Notes: generated from the letters alone by a model not told the origin. 53,318 bases of DNA from Candidatus Odyssella thessalonicensis L13 (GCF_000190415.1 NZ_AEWF01000012.1:1-53318), one strand, 5' to 3'. Shown: positions 1 through 9,293, counted from the stretch's first letter. Numbers and translations are program-made.

Positions 1-60
1 GTCGGTGGAGTGCATTTGAGCAGATCGATATTTACCCTCTTTCATGTAGGCAATGTTTCT
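1..60 (+). pseudogene. Chimeric scrap: IS orfA fragment joined to PLD-gene-like fragment
   Basis: Bases 3-20 match the start of the IS3-like orfA at 16979-16996 (cggtggagtgcatttgag). Bases 16-36 closely match 11094-11114 inside the PLD-like gene. No reading frame survives. The rest of the gene-free stretch (60-393) is AT-rich and shows nothing I recognise. A short match could be chance, but two adjoining matches to elements elsewhere in this window suggest rearranged debris. Confidence 0.35.
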
Positions 61-393
61 TTAAACGGTCGCTTGTTGATAACCCTCTTTTTATGGCTTC
101 TAGAGGAAAAGTAACTCTTATTTAAGTACACTGATAACCATATCAGTACTAAGTTTATAGACAGACCCCATAATAATATATGTATTAGTGACTATTTTTT
201 CTCTATGCTTCTAGTGTAAAAATCTACATGAGCATTTACGGTATTATGGGAAAAGCATCCTAGGAGAAGTTCTTGTTGTTGAAAGCAATTTGGTTTTAAA
301 GGCTTTAAAATATAACATATGCCCCTAAAGCCCAACCTTAACTGAATTTTGCAGCATTCAATTTGATCAACGATTTAAGTAAGAAGGTTAAGA

Positions 394-831
394 TTACATC
401 TCTTCTCTTATCTCAGGAATACTTCCTAATAATAAGCGTTGATCATAGAGATTATTGGTATCCAACTTATATTTTTTACCTACATGAATCAAAGCCTCTA
501 GAGCAGAGATTTCAAATATTTCTTCCAGGAGCTTAACATCGTGACGATCTGCCCATTCTAAAATAGACATATCGAGCTCAATTTTTAAGGGTAAGTCGCC
601 ATATTTAGGATGAATTTTCCCATATTTGGGGGGGATAATAGAGTTTTTAATACCATATTGAAACATTAGCCCCACCCATTTAAAAGGAGGTAAAGGATTA
701 ATGTTAAACCAATCTTTGATAAGAATTGGCTCTATTTTATTACGTACCGATAGTAGAGCACTATATGAATTTCTTAATCTTCCTGCTACTAGGGCTACTG
801 CTGAGAAAGATAGTCTCCGATTATTATCCAT
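394..831 (-). CDS. Candidate immunity protein for the upstream exported toxin
   Basis: This is a 145-aa soluble protein with no signal peptide. Its ATG lies 2 nt after the stop of the 645-aa exported toxin-like gene, so the two are almost certainly co-transcribed. The middle part (FKWVGLMFQYG, then KYGDLPLKIELDM and EALIHVGKKYKL) has the look of immunity proteins found beside GIY-YIG-like polymorphic toxins. I recall an Imm39-type family with such motifs but cannot verify the assignment. The inferred role is to bind and neutralise the toxin domain in the producing cell. Gene order (toxin then immunity), size and tight spacing are seen; function is inferred. Confidence 0.6.
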   Translation of the reverse strand: MDNNRRLSFSAVALVAGRLRNSYSALLSVRNKIEPILIKDWFNINPLPPFKWVGLMFQYGIKNSIIPPKYGKIHPKYGDLPLKIELDMSILEWADRHDVKLLEEIFEISALEALIHVGKKYKLDTNNLYDQRLLLGSIPEIREEM

Positions 832-833
832 AG

Positions 834-2771
834 TTACCTATCTACCTTGTTGCCTGGTAAGGCATCTTCACCAAAGATTCTTTTAAATCTTTTAATAAGC
901 GTTGCTTCATAAGCTAAAGCTTCCTCTTTAGAATTAAAGGTTTTTCTTATCTCTGTTTCATAGATATCATCTGGATTTTCTCTGTTGAGTTTTCGAGCTT
1001 GTTGTTCAGCTCTCTTTGAAGCACCATCCTTCATGCGGGTTCCTTGAGCGCTTTGCCCTATTTTATAGGTCTTTCCATTCTTTTTAATACGATAGATATG
1101 CGTTGTTCCTATATACTCTTTCTTATTTTTATGGATTTTAGGTGTAGTGAGAGAAGGCTTATTCTTGTTAAGTACAGCTTGGCAAACTTTAGGGGGAGCA
1201 GTTGGAGCAAATGGAGAAGATTTAATTGATTTTTTATCTAAAGGAGACCTATCCAAGACAATCTTCATTACGAAGTCTAAAGCTTGAACAGTACTTTCTG
1301 CGTTTTGGTGTGATACGTGTAAATTGTTTTCCACAAATTTTACAAGTCCCTCTTCTATCCTCACTTTCTCGCTCGTAAAAGTCTCTTTCAGAGCACATGC
1401 ACAAAACCTGACTTCTCCTCCTAGGAGATCGTGTAGGCTATCAAGGAAAAAAGGCGCAAGGCTTGGGTGTTTTCTAGTAAAATTTTTAAATTTCTCATGT
1501 CCTTCAATAAAGGCATCAATGCATGGTTCAAGGGTTTTGGCTAGCCCTTCTTTGCTTAAAGATGCTTCTGATAGAATAAGAGGATATGTCTGTTTCTTGT
1601 AACTAAAGATGCGTCTGATTGCTTCTAACTTTTCAGATATATTTGAAAGGTTGCTAAAGACTTTTACTTCATGTGCAGCATTTAGGAGGCTTTCGGGGGC
1701 ATTAAGAGGAAAGACATCTGGAGCTTCATCGATAGGCATAAAAAAAATATCAGCATAACTGTTTAGCCTACTTCCTCCACGATCTTGAAATTCAAATGAT
1801 TTATAGGTTTGACTCACCAGATAGGTATCAGCCTTATATACCAAATTAAATACAGCGCAGCCTTCAAGTATTCGCGAGGCAACAGGAGTACCCCATTTAG
1901 GAAATGCTGCAGGAGAAAAGGTTACATGCACGTCTTTATCGTCTCCTATGTCTCCAGCATTTTGTCGTGCACTGCTAAATGGTGAAACTCCTCTATTAAC
2001 CCAATCCGTATGGCTAAACAAGAGTATCTGTGTAGAGTGGGGAAATACTCTCGAGATATGAGATTTACTATTTTTGAATATTTGGAACCTTTCCCTAGTA
2101 ATATGCTGTATGTATCCTGAGGGAACAAACTTAACGGTATAATAAACTTGCTCACATGAAGATAATGATTGGCCAGCAATAAATCGGCCTCCGTAAGAGT
2201 AGGCACTGCAACCGCATCCATTTTCCGAATTTACATATCCCACAATTTGTTGCGGATGCTGAGTTTTTGATGAACTTGAACTGTGATTATTACCGTCGGG
2301 TTTTTGGTAACTAAATTTATGATGATAAAAAATATTATCGCGAGGGAGCTTTATATCGTAACTATCGAAGCTTGTCCCTGTTCTTATTTGGTTATCTGTT
2401 AAGGAAAATATGCCATCATATATAAGTGCAATAGAACTGACCTGAGATGAGATATCTTTCTCTGCATATAGTTGAGTGGGCTCGAGGAGAATATCATACT
2501 TCTTAATACTTTCTTGCTCTTCTTCAAATCCTTCCGTAAAAGTAAGAGAATGGCAAGCTTGGACATAGAGATTATGACTTTCACTTATATAAGAGGGCTC
2601 AATCTTAGTGCGAAGCTTAATTACGCTTGGGAGCTCAAATTCTAGATAACTATCTTCCTCCTCATTTAAGCCGTCCATAGACACCGCTAAGCCTGAAAAA
2701 TTTATAAACATAAAGCACAGAGTTAAAATAAACTTTAAAAAGGTAGCACGGCCAGGATATTTCATATTCAA
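834..2771 (-). CDS. Exported protein with C-terminal GIY-YIG-like nuclease toxin domain
   Basis: This 645-aa protein starts with a clear Sec signal (basic MNMKYPGR, hydrophobic FLKFILTLCFMFINFSG, then AVSMDG). Residues ~35-540 show no domain I recognise; a serine-rich stretch (HSSSSSK) lies near residue 165. The last ~95 residues (from about 550) read HIYRIKKNGKTYKIGQSAQG, then MKDGASKRAEQQARKLNRE, IRKTFNSKEEALAYEATLIKRF and finally LPGNKVDR. This order of motifs is typical of C-terminal toxin modules with a GIY-YIG-like nuclease fold in polymorphic toxin systems. The small gene 2 nt downstream fits an immunity protein. The target (DNA or RNA, of bacterial or host origin) cannot be told from the sequence. 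The secretion step beyond the inner membrane is unknown. Confidence 0.7.
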   Translation of the reverse strand: MNMKYPGRATFLKFILTLCFMFINFSGLAVSMDGLNEEEDSYLEFELPSVIKLRTKIEPSYISESHNLYVQACHSLTFTEGFEEEQESIKKYDILLEPTQLYAEKDISSQVSSIALIYDGIFSLTDNQIRTGTSFDSYDIKLPRDNIFYHHKFSYQKPDGNNHSSSSSKTQHPQQIVGYVNSENGCGCSAYSYGGRFIAGQSLSSCEQVYYTVKFVPSGYIQHITRERFQIFKNSKSHISRVFPHSTQILLFSHTDWVNRGVSPFSSARQNAGDIGDDKDVHVTFSPAAFPKWGTPVASRILEGCAVFNLVYKADTYLVSQTYKSFEFQDRGGSRLNSYADIFFMPIDEAPDVFPLNAPESLLNAAHEVKVFSNLSNISEKLEAIRRIFSYKKQTYPLILSEASLSKEGLAKTLEPCIDAFIEGHEKFKNFTRKHPSLAPFFLDSLHDLLGGEVRFCACALKETFTSEKVRIEEGLVKFVENNLHVSHQNAESTVQALDFVMKIVLDRSPLDKKSIKSSPFAPTAPPKVCQAVLNKNKPSLTTPKIHKNKKEYIGTTHIYRIKKNGKTYKIGQSAQGTRMKDGASKRAEQQARKLNRENPDDIYETEIRKTFNSKEEALAYEATLIKRFKRIFGEDALPGNKVDR

Positions 2772-2819
2772 GTCTCTATAATTAATGTTTGTTCTCTTAT
2801 GTCACTATAAAATGCTTAA

Positions 2820-5195
2820 TCAAAGGGAATCTGGAACGCCCAATCTTTTATTGATTGCCGTCAAGCCTATAGTTTGGTTTTTCTGTTTGTAAGCTTGGCC
2901 CAGATGCTCAGTAGCTCTATTACGGATTGTCTCGTCTGTTAAAACATCTAAAGCTTGGCAGATAGTCTGAGAAAGCTTTTCTGTCACCAAGATAGAATTA
3001 CCATCATTAAAAAATAATATGAAACTGCTTAGTATTTTGTCTATTAGCTCATTCCGACTCTGTTCTGCAGGGATTAATTGGCAAACCTTTAATGCTAAAA
3101 TATAGAACTTGTCAATCCTTCTTTTCCTATAATAATCTTGAGCTTGCTCCTTACTATATAAGTGTTGCTCGATTATAAGGATGGCTGCTGCAATGGGAGA
3201 CCTTTGTGAGGTAGATACAATCTTCTTAAGCAGATTTTTATGAAAATAACAGCTAATTAGAGTTTTAACTGCTTCCTCTTTTAAGATAGGGGAGGATATG
3301 CTTTCCAGAGCTTCTAATATGGTTGAATGTAATTGAGGAGATTCTGAAACACTATGGCTTTTCAGGAATTCTGTATAATTACTTAAAAGCTTTGTTATCT
3401 GCAGATCCTTTTTATGATTATCGTTTATTTGTTCACAGGATTCGAAAGCTTTGGTGTACCAGTTATCAAATCCCTCCCTATGAATAGAGTCAGAGTTTTT
3501 ACCGGTATACATTCGTGCTTCACTGCTGGCAATGTGATATAAATCTGATCCTAGGTAAAGAAAAGATTGTGCTCTCTCTATGCATTTCTGGCGAATAAAA
3601 GCATGCATCATGTTCAGAGATAATTTGTCATCCTTATTAATATTTGATAGCTTTCTGAAAGCTTCATCAACTTTTCTTACAAGTGTTTGGGGTTCCTCAA
3701 GCTTGTATGTGCTGCTCAATAACATTTTTGAATAGGATTGTAGGACCGTGGCTCTCATATGACATTGTAATTGGGGATCTTGAAGCGTGTCGCATATTTC
3801 TAAGGCGCGCTCGAAAGCAGCTAAGCTTTTGCCTTCTACCTCCCCCAGGTAAGACAAGCAAAAATCACATAAAGCTATCTTTATTTCATCATTAATCTTA
3901 TCTGCGCTCGCAAATTCGTAAGAAATCCCTTGGAAATATTTCGTATATAAAGACTTTAATTTTTGAAGGATCTGGTCATATCCTTTCTGATCCGATTGTA
4001 AGCTCATTGCGGTCCCATTAAACCACCAGAACATAGAAGGGATAGCCTTAGATCTGTAGGATTCATAAAGCTCTTCAACTAATTCAGTATAGGTTAATAA
4101 GGTTTGATATTTGTAATATTCACGCTCTTTTTGCTCATCCATTAAGCAAGTAGTTGCATGGTAGAGAAATCTTGCTTTCCAACAAAGTGGATGTACTCTA
4201 TCGGCGCATTCCTTCAGATGCGCCGCAACTAACAGAGACAATGATACACGTAAATTTGTATCATTTATTTGCTTAAGCATCACTTTAGCTTCAGCAAGAG
4301 GGTGAGAATTAAGAGATAGTGATGTAAGGAGATCATTTGAATATTTGCTATAAGAAACGGAATTACTTTGTTTAATTAAAAAGTTAAAAGCTTCCTTATA
4401 GGCTCGCTGCATTAACTCCTTCCATTCAAAGTGTTCAGCAATATAAGCTGCCCAGCATAAAGCATTAGACTTATAAGTCAAATCAGCAGTATTATCTGCT
4501 GAGGTAAGAAAATATTCTACAAGGTCAGCAGCCATTTCTTGTGACTTGTCTAAGTCAATTTTATCTTTAAATGCATCAAAGGCTTTAATTAAAGACTTCC
4601 CTTTCCAAAAAGCATCCTTTTCATTAATAGCATTATTGAGCCACATTCTCGCGTTTTCAGGAAGATCCCCTATGAGAAGGCTTGCTAGCAGGTCTATTTC
4701 TGTTCCTTCGTTAAGCCCATTCTCTTCAGAATCGAAAGAATCTGTGGATGGGATATCGCCAGTCTTCGTGGCATCTTCAGTAGATACGGAAACATTATTG
4801 ATTTTAGCGAGATTTAATAAGTGATTTCTTTCTTGTTCTAAAAGATCATTGATATAACTTTTATCTTTTGATTCAGTATCGAGATGAGATTTTAGTTGAT
4901 CTATAAACCCTATAAAAGAAGTAATAATGATTTCTTTAGTGTTTCCTAATTCTTTACGGTGCTCTTTAGCTATTTCTTTTTGCTCTCGTACGTCTTTTAA
5001 TAGAGATTGTTGTAATTCCTCAAGAATATCATTGGTACTGCGACGCCTAGCTTCTCTGCGAGAGTCATTAATTCCTGCATCACTGTGATCTTTAATATTG
5101 AAATGCTCGGCTAATCTTGGTTCACCTGGTTCCATAGCATACAGAGCTGTAGAAGATGACAAGGTTATAATGCAACTAAAAAAAAAGTCTCGCAT
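2820..5195 (-). CDS. Large exported protein, helical, TPR-like, function unknown
   Basis: The protein has 791 aa. The N-terminus (MRDFFFSCIITLSSSTALYA, then MEPGEPR) is a signal peptide with an AxA-type cleavage site followed by Met-Glu. Residues ~45-130 are charged and Lys/Glu-rich with coiled-coil character (RRRSTND, KDVREQKEIAKEHRKELG). From ~170 on the sequence is regularly alpha-helical with repeated A-x-x-x-Y/F and W positions, suggesting a degenerate helical-repeat solenoid, but no canonical TPR consensus is visible. It lies 48 bp upstream of the toxin gene in the same direction and may share its transcript. I do not recognise a family. A secreted scaffold or effector is possible. Confidence 0.6.
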   Translation of the reverse strand: MRDFFFSCIITLSSSTALYAMEPGEPRLAEHFNIKDHSDAGINDSRREARRRSTNDILEELQQSLLKDVREQKEIAKEHRKELGNTKEIIITSFIGFIDQLKSHLDTESKDKSYINDLLEQERNHLLNLAKINNVSVSTEDATKTGDIPSTDSFDSEENGLNEGTEIDLLASLLIGDLPENARMWLNNAINEKDAFWKGKSLIKAFDAFKDKIDLDKSQEMAADLVEYFLTSADNTADLTYKSNALCWAAYIAEHFEWKELMQRAYKEAFNFLIKQSNSVSYSKYSNDLLTSLSLNSHPLAEAKVMLKQINDTNLRVSLSLLVAAHLKECADRVHPLCWKARFLYHATTCLMDEQKEREYYKYQTLLTYTELVEELYESYRSKAIPSMFWWFNGTAMSLQSDQKGYDQILQKLKSLYTKYFQGISYEFASADKINDEIKIALCDFCLSYLGEVEGKSLAAFERALEICDTLQDPQLQCHMRATVLQSYSKMLLSSTYKLEEPQTLVRKVDEAFRKLSNINKDDKLSLNMMHAFIRQKCIERAQSFLYLGSDLYHIASSEARMYTGKNSDSIHREGFDNWYTKAFESCEQINDNHKKDLQITKLLSNYTEFLKSHSVSESPQLHSTILEALESISSPILKEEAVKTLISCYFHKNLLKKIVSTSQRSPIAAAILIIEQHLYSKEQAQDYYRKRRIDKFYILALKVCQLIPAEQSRNELIDKILSSFILFFNDGNSILVTEKLSQTICQALDVLTDETIRNRATEHLGQAYKQKNQTIGLTAINKRLGVPDSL

Positions 5196-5426
5196 AATAA
5201 GTGTACCTCATTAAAAAAAGTATCAGGAAAATACCACTGAGAAATCACTTTGGCAAGCGAAATATTGGGAATATAAAGAAGATCAAAGTATTAGTTTTAA
5301 TCCTGAAATTGACCATCTTTATTCATTTTCTCAGGAGATTTTCCGTTTTAAATGTAGTTAGTGTTTTTAAACATAGAGTATTGAATACTATCAATCCCTT
5401 CTAACTAACAGGTATGGAATAAAGTA

Positions 5427-6338
5427 CTATTTATTTAACTTTATCCTTTTAAGATTACGTGATTTTATTTTTACCTCATAAAAGGTTACCACTCCAGTCA
5501 TAGGAAGAATAATAGCTGCTCCTAATAGGGTGAAAGTAGAAGGAAATTCTTGAAAGAATATAAATCCAAAAAAACTGGCAAGAACTGGTTCAAAGTATCG
5601 GTAAGGGGCTAAAGCTGAGGCTTCCATATATTGAAAGGATTTTAAAATACAGTAGCTCATTAAATTAGACGCTAGTCCGGAAATAAAGAGAAGGAGAAGT
5701 TGCCGTAAAGTAGGAGGCTGCCATATATAATAGCTTGGAATTGCACTCAATAGAGTCACAATTAGAGCGGAAGAGAATAAAATTGAAATAAAGCATTCTT
5801 TAATGATAAATCTCTTATTTATGGTGTCGAGGACGGCAAATATGAGCGATGAAATTAGAATGGTAACAGACACCCAAGAGAAAGTCTGTATCGAAGGGAT
5901 AACAATAATAGTGATGCCCAAAAACCCTATAATAGTAGCTAACCATCGTAACCGACATACCTGCTCTTTTAAAAAGAAGTAAGCAAGCGGAAGGGTAAAA
6001 AGAGGCAACGTAAAACCTAGGATGGATGCTACTGAGAGCGGAACTCTTTGAATACCATAACACCATAAGGTGATCCCGCAGAAAAGTAAAACCCCTCTAA
6101 TTAAATGAATCTTAAAATTAAAGATCTTAAGAGATAGCAGGCAAGGCAGCAGAGACAAAGCGGCGAACAAAAATCTTAAGAAGATAGTTTCGAGCGTTGG
6201 TAACGACTGCCCCATAGCTTTCATTATAACGTCATTGCAATTACTTACTATTAAGCTTAATAAAAACCAGAATATTCCATTAAGGGCTGACATCCTCTCT
6301 GTCATCAGTAATCTTCTCCAATCAGAATGATCCTGCAA
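5427..6338 (-). CDS. EamA/DMT-family transporter (10 TM)
   Basis: The protein has 303 aa and about ten hydrophobic segments. It is organised as two EamA repeats (roughly residues 12-145 and 150-290), the architecture of drug/metabolite-superfamily permeases. Each half ends in the usual pattern of a short hydrophilic turn after a helix (FLKEQVCRLRWLATIIGFLGI; FFQEFPSTFTLLGAAIILPM). Inner-membrane metabolite transport is expected. In Rickettsia an EamA-family protein imports S-adenosylmethionine, so a host-metabolite carrier is plausible here, but the substrate cannot be read from sequence. A start at the second Met (MTERMSALNG) is also possible, because the first 12 residues are hydrophilic and not typical of the family. 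Confidence 0.85.
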   Translation of the reverse strand: MQDHSDWRRLLMTERMSALNGIFWFLLSLIVSNCNDVIMKAMGQSLPTLETIFLRFLFAALSLLPCLLSLKIFNFKIHLIRGVLLFCGITLWCYGIQRVPLSVASILGFTLPLFTLPLAYFFLKEQVCRLRWLATIIGFLGITIIVIPSIQTFSWVSVTILISSLIFAVLDTINKRFIIKECFISILFSSALIVTLLSAIPSYYIWQPPTLRQLLLLFISGLASNLMSYCILKSFQYMEASALAPYRYFEPVLASFFGFIFFQEFPSTFTLLGAAIILPMTGVVTFYEVKIKSRNLKRIKLNK

Positions 6339-6539
6339 GTTTATTCCTTTGCAGATCTAAAGGGTTAAATGTTTTCAAGTATTTTATCTCTCGTGTTGTA
6401 TATAAAAAAGATAACAGTAGAGTTTATGAAATATATAGATTAGTACATTTATTTATAGCGCACAAATATTGCTCGAGATAATAACTTTATATTTTACTAA
6501 TACTTAAAAGGTGTCAATCTATTGCGGGGAAATAAAATG

Positions 6540-6601
6540 CTCATGATTAATTATTAAGAGCTATAAGGATTTGAAAGATATAAATTAATAGTAATCATGA
6601 G
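6540..6601. repeat. Long inverted repeat in the 6339-6762 intergenic region
   Basis: CTCATGATTA at 6540-6549 is perfectly complementary to TAATCATGAG at 6592-6601, with a further partial match inward (TTATTAA / TTAATA). It lies between the EamA gene and the small 76-aa gene. It could be a regulatory dyad or a cruciform. The rest of this ~420-bp gap is AT-rich without another clear feature. Confidence 0.5.
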
Positions 6602-6762
6602 TTCTAAAAAGTAGTTATAAAAGCCGTAATCTTATAGTCAGATATAATTTTATAATAAGGTTAGTAATAACCTTGCTTATTGTTCCCAATATAATTTAGA
6701 GTGAGCGAAAAAGGTCCTTAATATTGAAAAATAGATAGTGTTTATTTTATAGCGAGATTACT

Positions 6763-6993
6763 ATGACCCTGATGCGAACCATATACGATAATAGTTTAAT
6801 GAGGATATTTGAGAATCAAGTTGCCAACAAGCTTGAAAACTTTATCTCTTATAAAGTTATTGAAAGAATAACAGCTCAGGGAAAAATCTATGACTTACGT
6901 GAGATCAAATGGGATCCCATCCAGAATAAAAAATCTGAGAAGCTTCTTATTTCTCGAGCCAACCTTCAAGATTGCCTTAATAACATTAAGTAG
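6763..6993 (+). CDS. Small hypothetical protein
   Basis: This 76-aa protein has no signal peptide or membrane segment. It has a mixed helix/strand look (ENQVANKLENFISYKVIERI; KIYDLREIKWDP). It lies 146 bp upstream of luxI in the same direction and could be co-transcribed with it. The start ATG at 6763 is preceded by weak purine-rich sequence (agcgag). I do not recognise the family. Amino-acid composition is that of a real protein and the frame is not a shadow of another gene, but support is modest. Confidence 0.5.
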   Translation: MTLMRTIYDNSLMRIFENQVANKLENFISYKVIERITAQGKIYDLREIKWDPIQNKKSEKLLISRANLQDCLNNIK

Positions 6994-7076
6994 TAGCCAT
7001 AATAAAAACTATATAATTAGTTCACAATTTTTATATTTTTATTATTAAATATAGTTGAAAGGGCAAATTTTGGCCT

Positions 7077-7098
7077 AAAAGCGTATTGAATACTTTTT
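7077..7098. promoter_or_regulatory. Dyad upstream of luxI (possible lux-box-like operator)
   Basis: The palindrome GTATT-G-AATAC (7083-7093) is flanked by AAAA and TTTTT and centred about 52 bp before the luxI ATG. The ribosome-binding site AAGGAG is at 7128-7133, 6 nt before the start at 7140. Position and symmetry fit an activator or repressor site for the synthase gene. The base sequence is not the classical lux box, so the binding protein is unknown. Confidence 0.35.
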
Positions 7099-7139
7099 TA
7101 TGCTACCTATATCAAAAGTGGCAATAAAAGGAGTTCACT

Positions 7140-7754
7140 ATGCTTGTACATTTATCCCCTCTTTCATTTAAATCTAATCTTGAGTTAGTAGAAGGTTACC
7201 AAAGAGCTAGAAAAGCAATTTTCTATGATCGCCTAAACTGGAAAGTCAATTTGATAGAGGACCGCGAAGTCGACGAATTTGATAATAATGGGCATACCCA
7301 TTTCTTGCTCTCAATCTATAACGATAAAGTTATTGGAGGCGTACGTATGGCTTCCTCTCTATCTCCTAACTTAACCTATGATGTTTTCACAAAGTACTTT
7401 GGTGAGCTGCCCATTCAAAGGGATCGCTATTTGCTGGAGACGAGTCGATTTGGGTTAGAAGTCACTCCTCAAATGACTTCCCAAGTACTAAGAGATCAAA
7501 CGATTGAATTGTTTATAGGAGTACTCAAGTTTGGTCTTCAAGAAGGATATAAGCAAATTATCACAGTGATAGATGTTAGGATGGAGAGAACCTTAAGATT
7601 AGCTGGTTGGCCTGTTGAAAGGATTACAGAGGTAGTTCAAATCGGTGATACTCGTACCATTGTTGGTATTCTGCCAATTAATATTGATATCCTTTATCAT
7701 TTAGAAGAGAAGAAAGCCAGCAATGAGACCAATATGACGGTTAATCATTCCTAA
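7140..7754 (+). CDS. luxI: Acyl-homoserine-lactone synthase (LuxI family)
   Basis: The protein has 204 aa, normal for the family. All signature residues are present in the correct register: R24, F28, W34 (RKAIFYDRLNW), D45 and D48 (EVDEFDN), R69 (GGVR), and E100/R103 (LLETSRFG). LuxI enzymes make acyl-homoserine lactones from S-adenosylmethionine and an acyl-ACP or acyl-CoA in the cytoplasm; the product diffuses out as a cell-density signal. A good AAGGAG precedes the ATG by 6 nt. The gene converges on a LuxR-type sensor gene at 8185-8919, the usual synthase-sensor pairing. The acyl chain cannot be predicted. Function is strongly supported because no catalytic residue is missing. Confidence 0.93.
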   Translation: MLVHLSPLSFKSNLELVEGYQRARKAIFYDRLNWKVNLIEDREVDEFDNNGHTHFLLSIYNDKVIGGVRMASSLSPNLTYDVFTKYFGELPIQRDRYLLETSRFGLEVTPQMTSQVLRDQTIELFIGVLKFGLQEGYKQIITVIDVRMERTLRLAGWPVERITEVVQIGDTRTIVGILPINIDILYHLEEKKASNETNMTVNHS

Positions 7755-8184
7755 AAAAGAGTGATATAACCTCTTGGATTTTAGGAGGGCTATTAGAAGA
7801 TATTGCTTCCTGTTGTTCTGAATAAAAAGTATCCATTTATCCTCGGCATTTAACCTTATCATTATTAAGGAGTGATAAAAGAGGATACCAACTTGAATTC
7901 TTAAGGTTGCTTGTTGCTCTTGATATGCTTTCCATAAGGAGAATGTTTCTCTCCGCTCCCTTTGATATGAAAGAGAACCTTAGTTGTAACTGACATTAAG
8001 GTTCTCCCACTCTATTTAACGAAGCCATCTTTGTGCTTAATCTTAATACTTCCCTAACATTACGATAGCTAAGTAACTAGATCTGTCTTGAGAAGCCTTT
8101 AAGAGGAAACTGATTACAACTACCCCTGGAATTTATTAGCGTATAATTTCTGTATTGATAGGCGAGAATACAATAATATTGTAA
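7755..8184. terminator. Intergenic region between convergent luxI and luxR-like genes with hairpin
   Basis: GAGAACCTTA (7973-7982) pairs perfectly with TAAGGTTCTC (7997-8006) across a 14-nt loop. It sits between the two convergent genes, where a bidirectional transcription stop is expected. No long U-tract follows, so it is only a candidate terminator. Nothing else is recognisable in the gap. Confidence 0.4.
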
Positions 8185-8919
8185 TCAATAAGAATCCATA
8201 TTTATGGTTTCAGAAAAATTTATCGCATTACTGTAAGCCACATTATTCAACATAAGCATTTTCTGAAATCTGTGACTGATATATTGAGATTGCTGTTTTA
8301 AGGCTTTATAGCTTTGCAATAACATAATTCTTTCTCTTCCCTGATGAGGTCTGAGAGGGGTGGGAGGCTCATATGAGATTATATAAGTACCTAGATTATG
8401 TAGCAAATAAGCAATTTGATATATCATGTCTTCTTGTAAGATAAGAGTATTATCGAATGTAAGTGTAAAAATACCGTAGATGTTTATTCCCATGCCTATT
8501 GGAACTGAAATACCATTTTCTATCCCGTAATTGCTTGATTGCTTGAGTAATTTCTTAAGATCAGTTGAATTTAGATGCGGTAGCTTTGCTTCATATCTCC
8601 CCCAAGTATAAGGGCCAAGAGTGTGACAGCCATGTAATAAGACTGGATCATAATCCAATATCTCTCTATCAAAATACTCATACTGCCACTCTGTAGGATA
8701 ATTAGTAAATATTTCTTTATCAGTCAATTTACAATTAAGTAATTGCAGCCCCATATCTACTTCGTAATGTTCAGGATCGTAATAGATATCTTTTTCTATT
8801 TTAAGGTAAAGAGTAAAATATTGATAAGGGATGCCATATAAGATGCTCTTTATTAGCTCCTGTGAAGGATAAATAGGCACTTCCGAATTTTTTTTGTTTG
8901 GATTGTGTTTATACTTCAT
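8185..8919 (-). CDS. LuxR-type autoinducer-binding protein lacking the HTH domain
   Basis: The protein has 244 aa. Residues ~30-185 fit the LuxR autoinducer-binding domain: WQYEYFDREILDYDPVLLHG carries the W-x3-Y and DP positions that contact the lactone. It is followed by the aromatic-rich YTWGRYEA segment and the G-x-S-V-P-I-G strand. After that, where LuxR proteins carry a GerE-type helix-turn-helix, there is only a helical tail (residues ~190-244) without the LTxRE...EIA...TVxxH pattern. It should therefore sense signal but not bind DNA in the normal way. The start is supported by AAAGGA before the ATG. It faces luxI. It could act by protein-protein interaction, like the HTH-less TrlR of Agrobacterium, which poisons TraR. 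Confidence 0.75.
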   Translation of the reverse strand: MKYKHNPNKKNSEVPIYPSQELIKSILYGIPYQYFTLYLKIEKDIYYDPEHYEVDMGLQLLNCKLTDKEIFTNYPTEWQYEYFDREILDYDPVLLHGCHTLGPYTWGRYEAKLPHLNSTDLKKLLKQSSNYGIENGISVPIGMGINIYGIFTLTFDNTLILQEDMIYQIAYLLHNLGTYIISYEPPTPLRPHQGRERIMLLQSYKALKQQSQYISHRFQKMLMLNNVAYSNAINFSETINMDSY

Positions 8920-9086
8920 TTTTTTATTCCTTTCAGCCTTGTTCTTGGGAGAATAAACTTTATAAGAATAATCTATTATCCTGACTCAGATTTTATTTAG
9001 CTTTCTATTACTGACTACCAGTGTAATTCATATCAAGAAAGCGAGACACATTTTAGGACACCCTTCTTTCAGAAAGCGTATAGAAT

Positions 9087-9293
9087 CTATTCGAATCTAA
9101 TTTTAGTACCGAGCCTATAGTTTGAGTTAGGTAACGAATTAATGATAATCTTTTCATTTTTCTCACTAACCAATAAATAGTTAACTGTACCATCTTGTTT
9201 TTTCTCGATATCTATAATTGAGTAGGTAGAAAGCTTATTTTGGCAGCCTGAAAGGATAAGAGTGAAAAGGAGAAGAGATAGGATATTCAGCAT
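9087..9293 (-). CDS. Small lipoprotein
   Basis: The protein has 68 aa. The N-terminus MLNILSLLLFTLILSGC is a lipoprotein signal with lipobox LSGC and Cys17 as the lipidated residue. The mature part (~50 aa) is polar with beta-strand character (TVNYLLVSEKNEKIIINS). There is no Asp at +2 (CQNK), so sorting to the outer membrane is possible in the E. coli sense. No family is recognised. It stands alone, between the LuxR-like gene and a 540-bp gap. Confidence 0.65.
   Translation of the reverse strand: MLNILSLLLFTLILSGCQNKLSTYSIIDIEKKQDGTVNYLLVSEKNEKIIINSLPNSNYRLGTKIRFE

Noticed and set aside
5201..5404. 67-aa frame divergent from the 791-aa exported gene
   Set aside because: Lys/Ile-rich, typical of AT-rich noise, with no ribosome-binding site.
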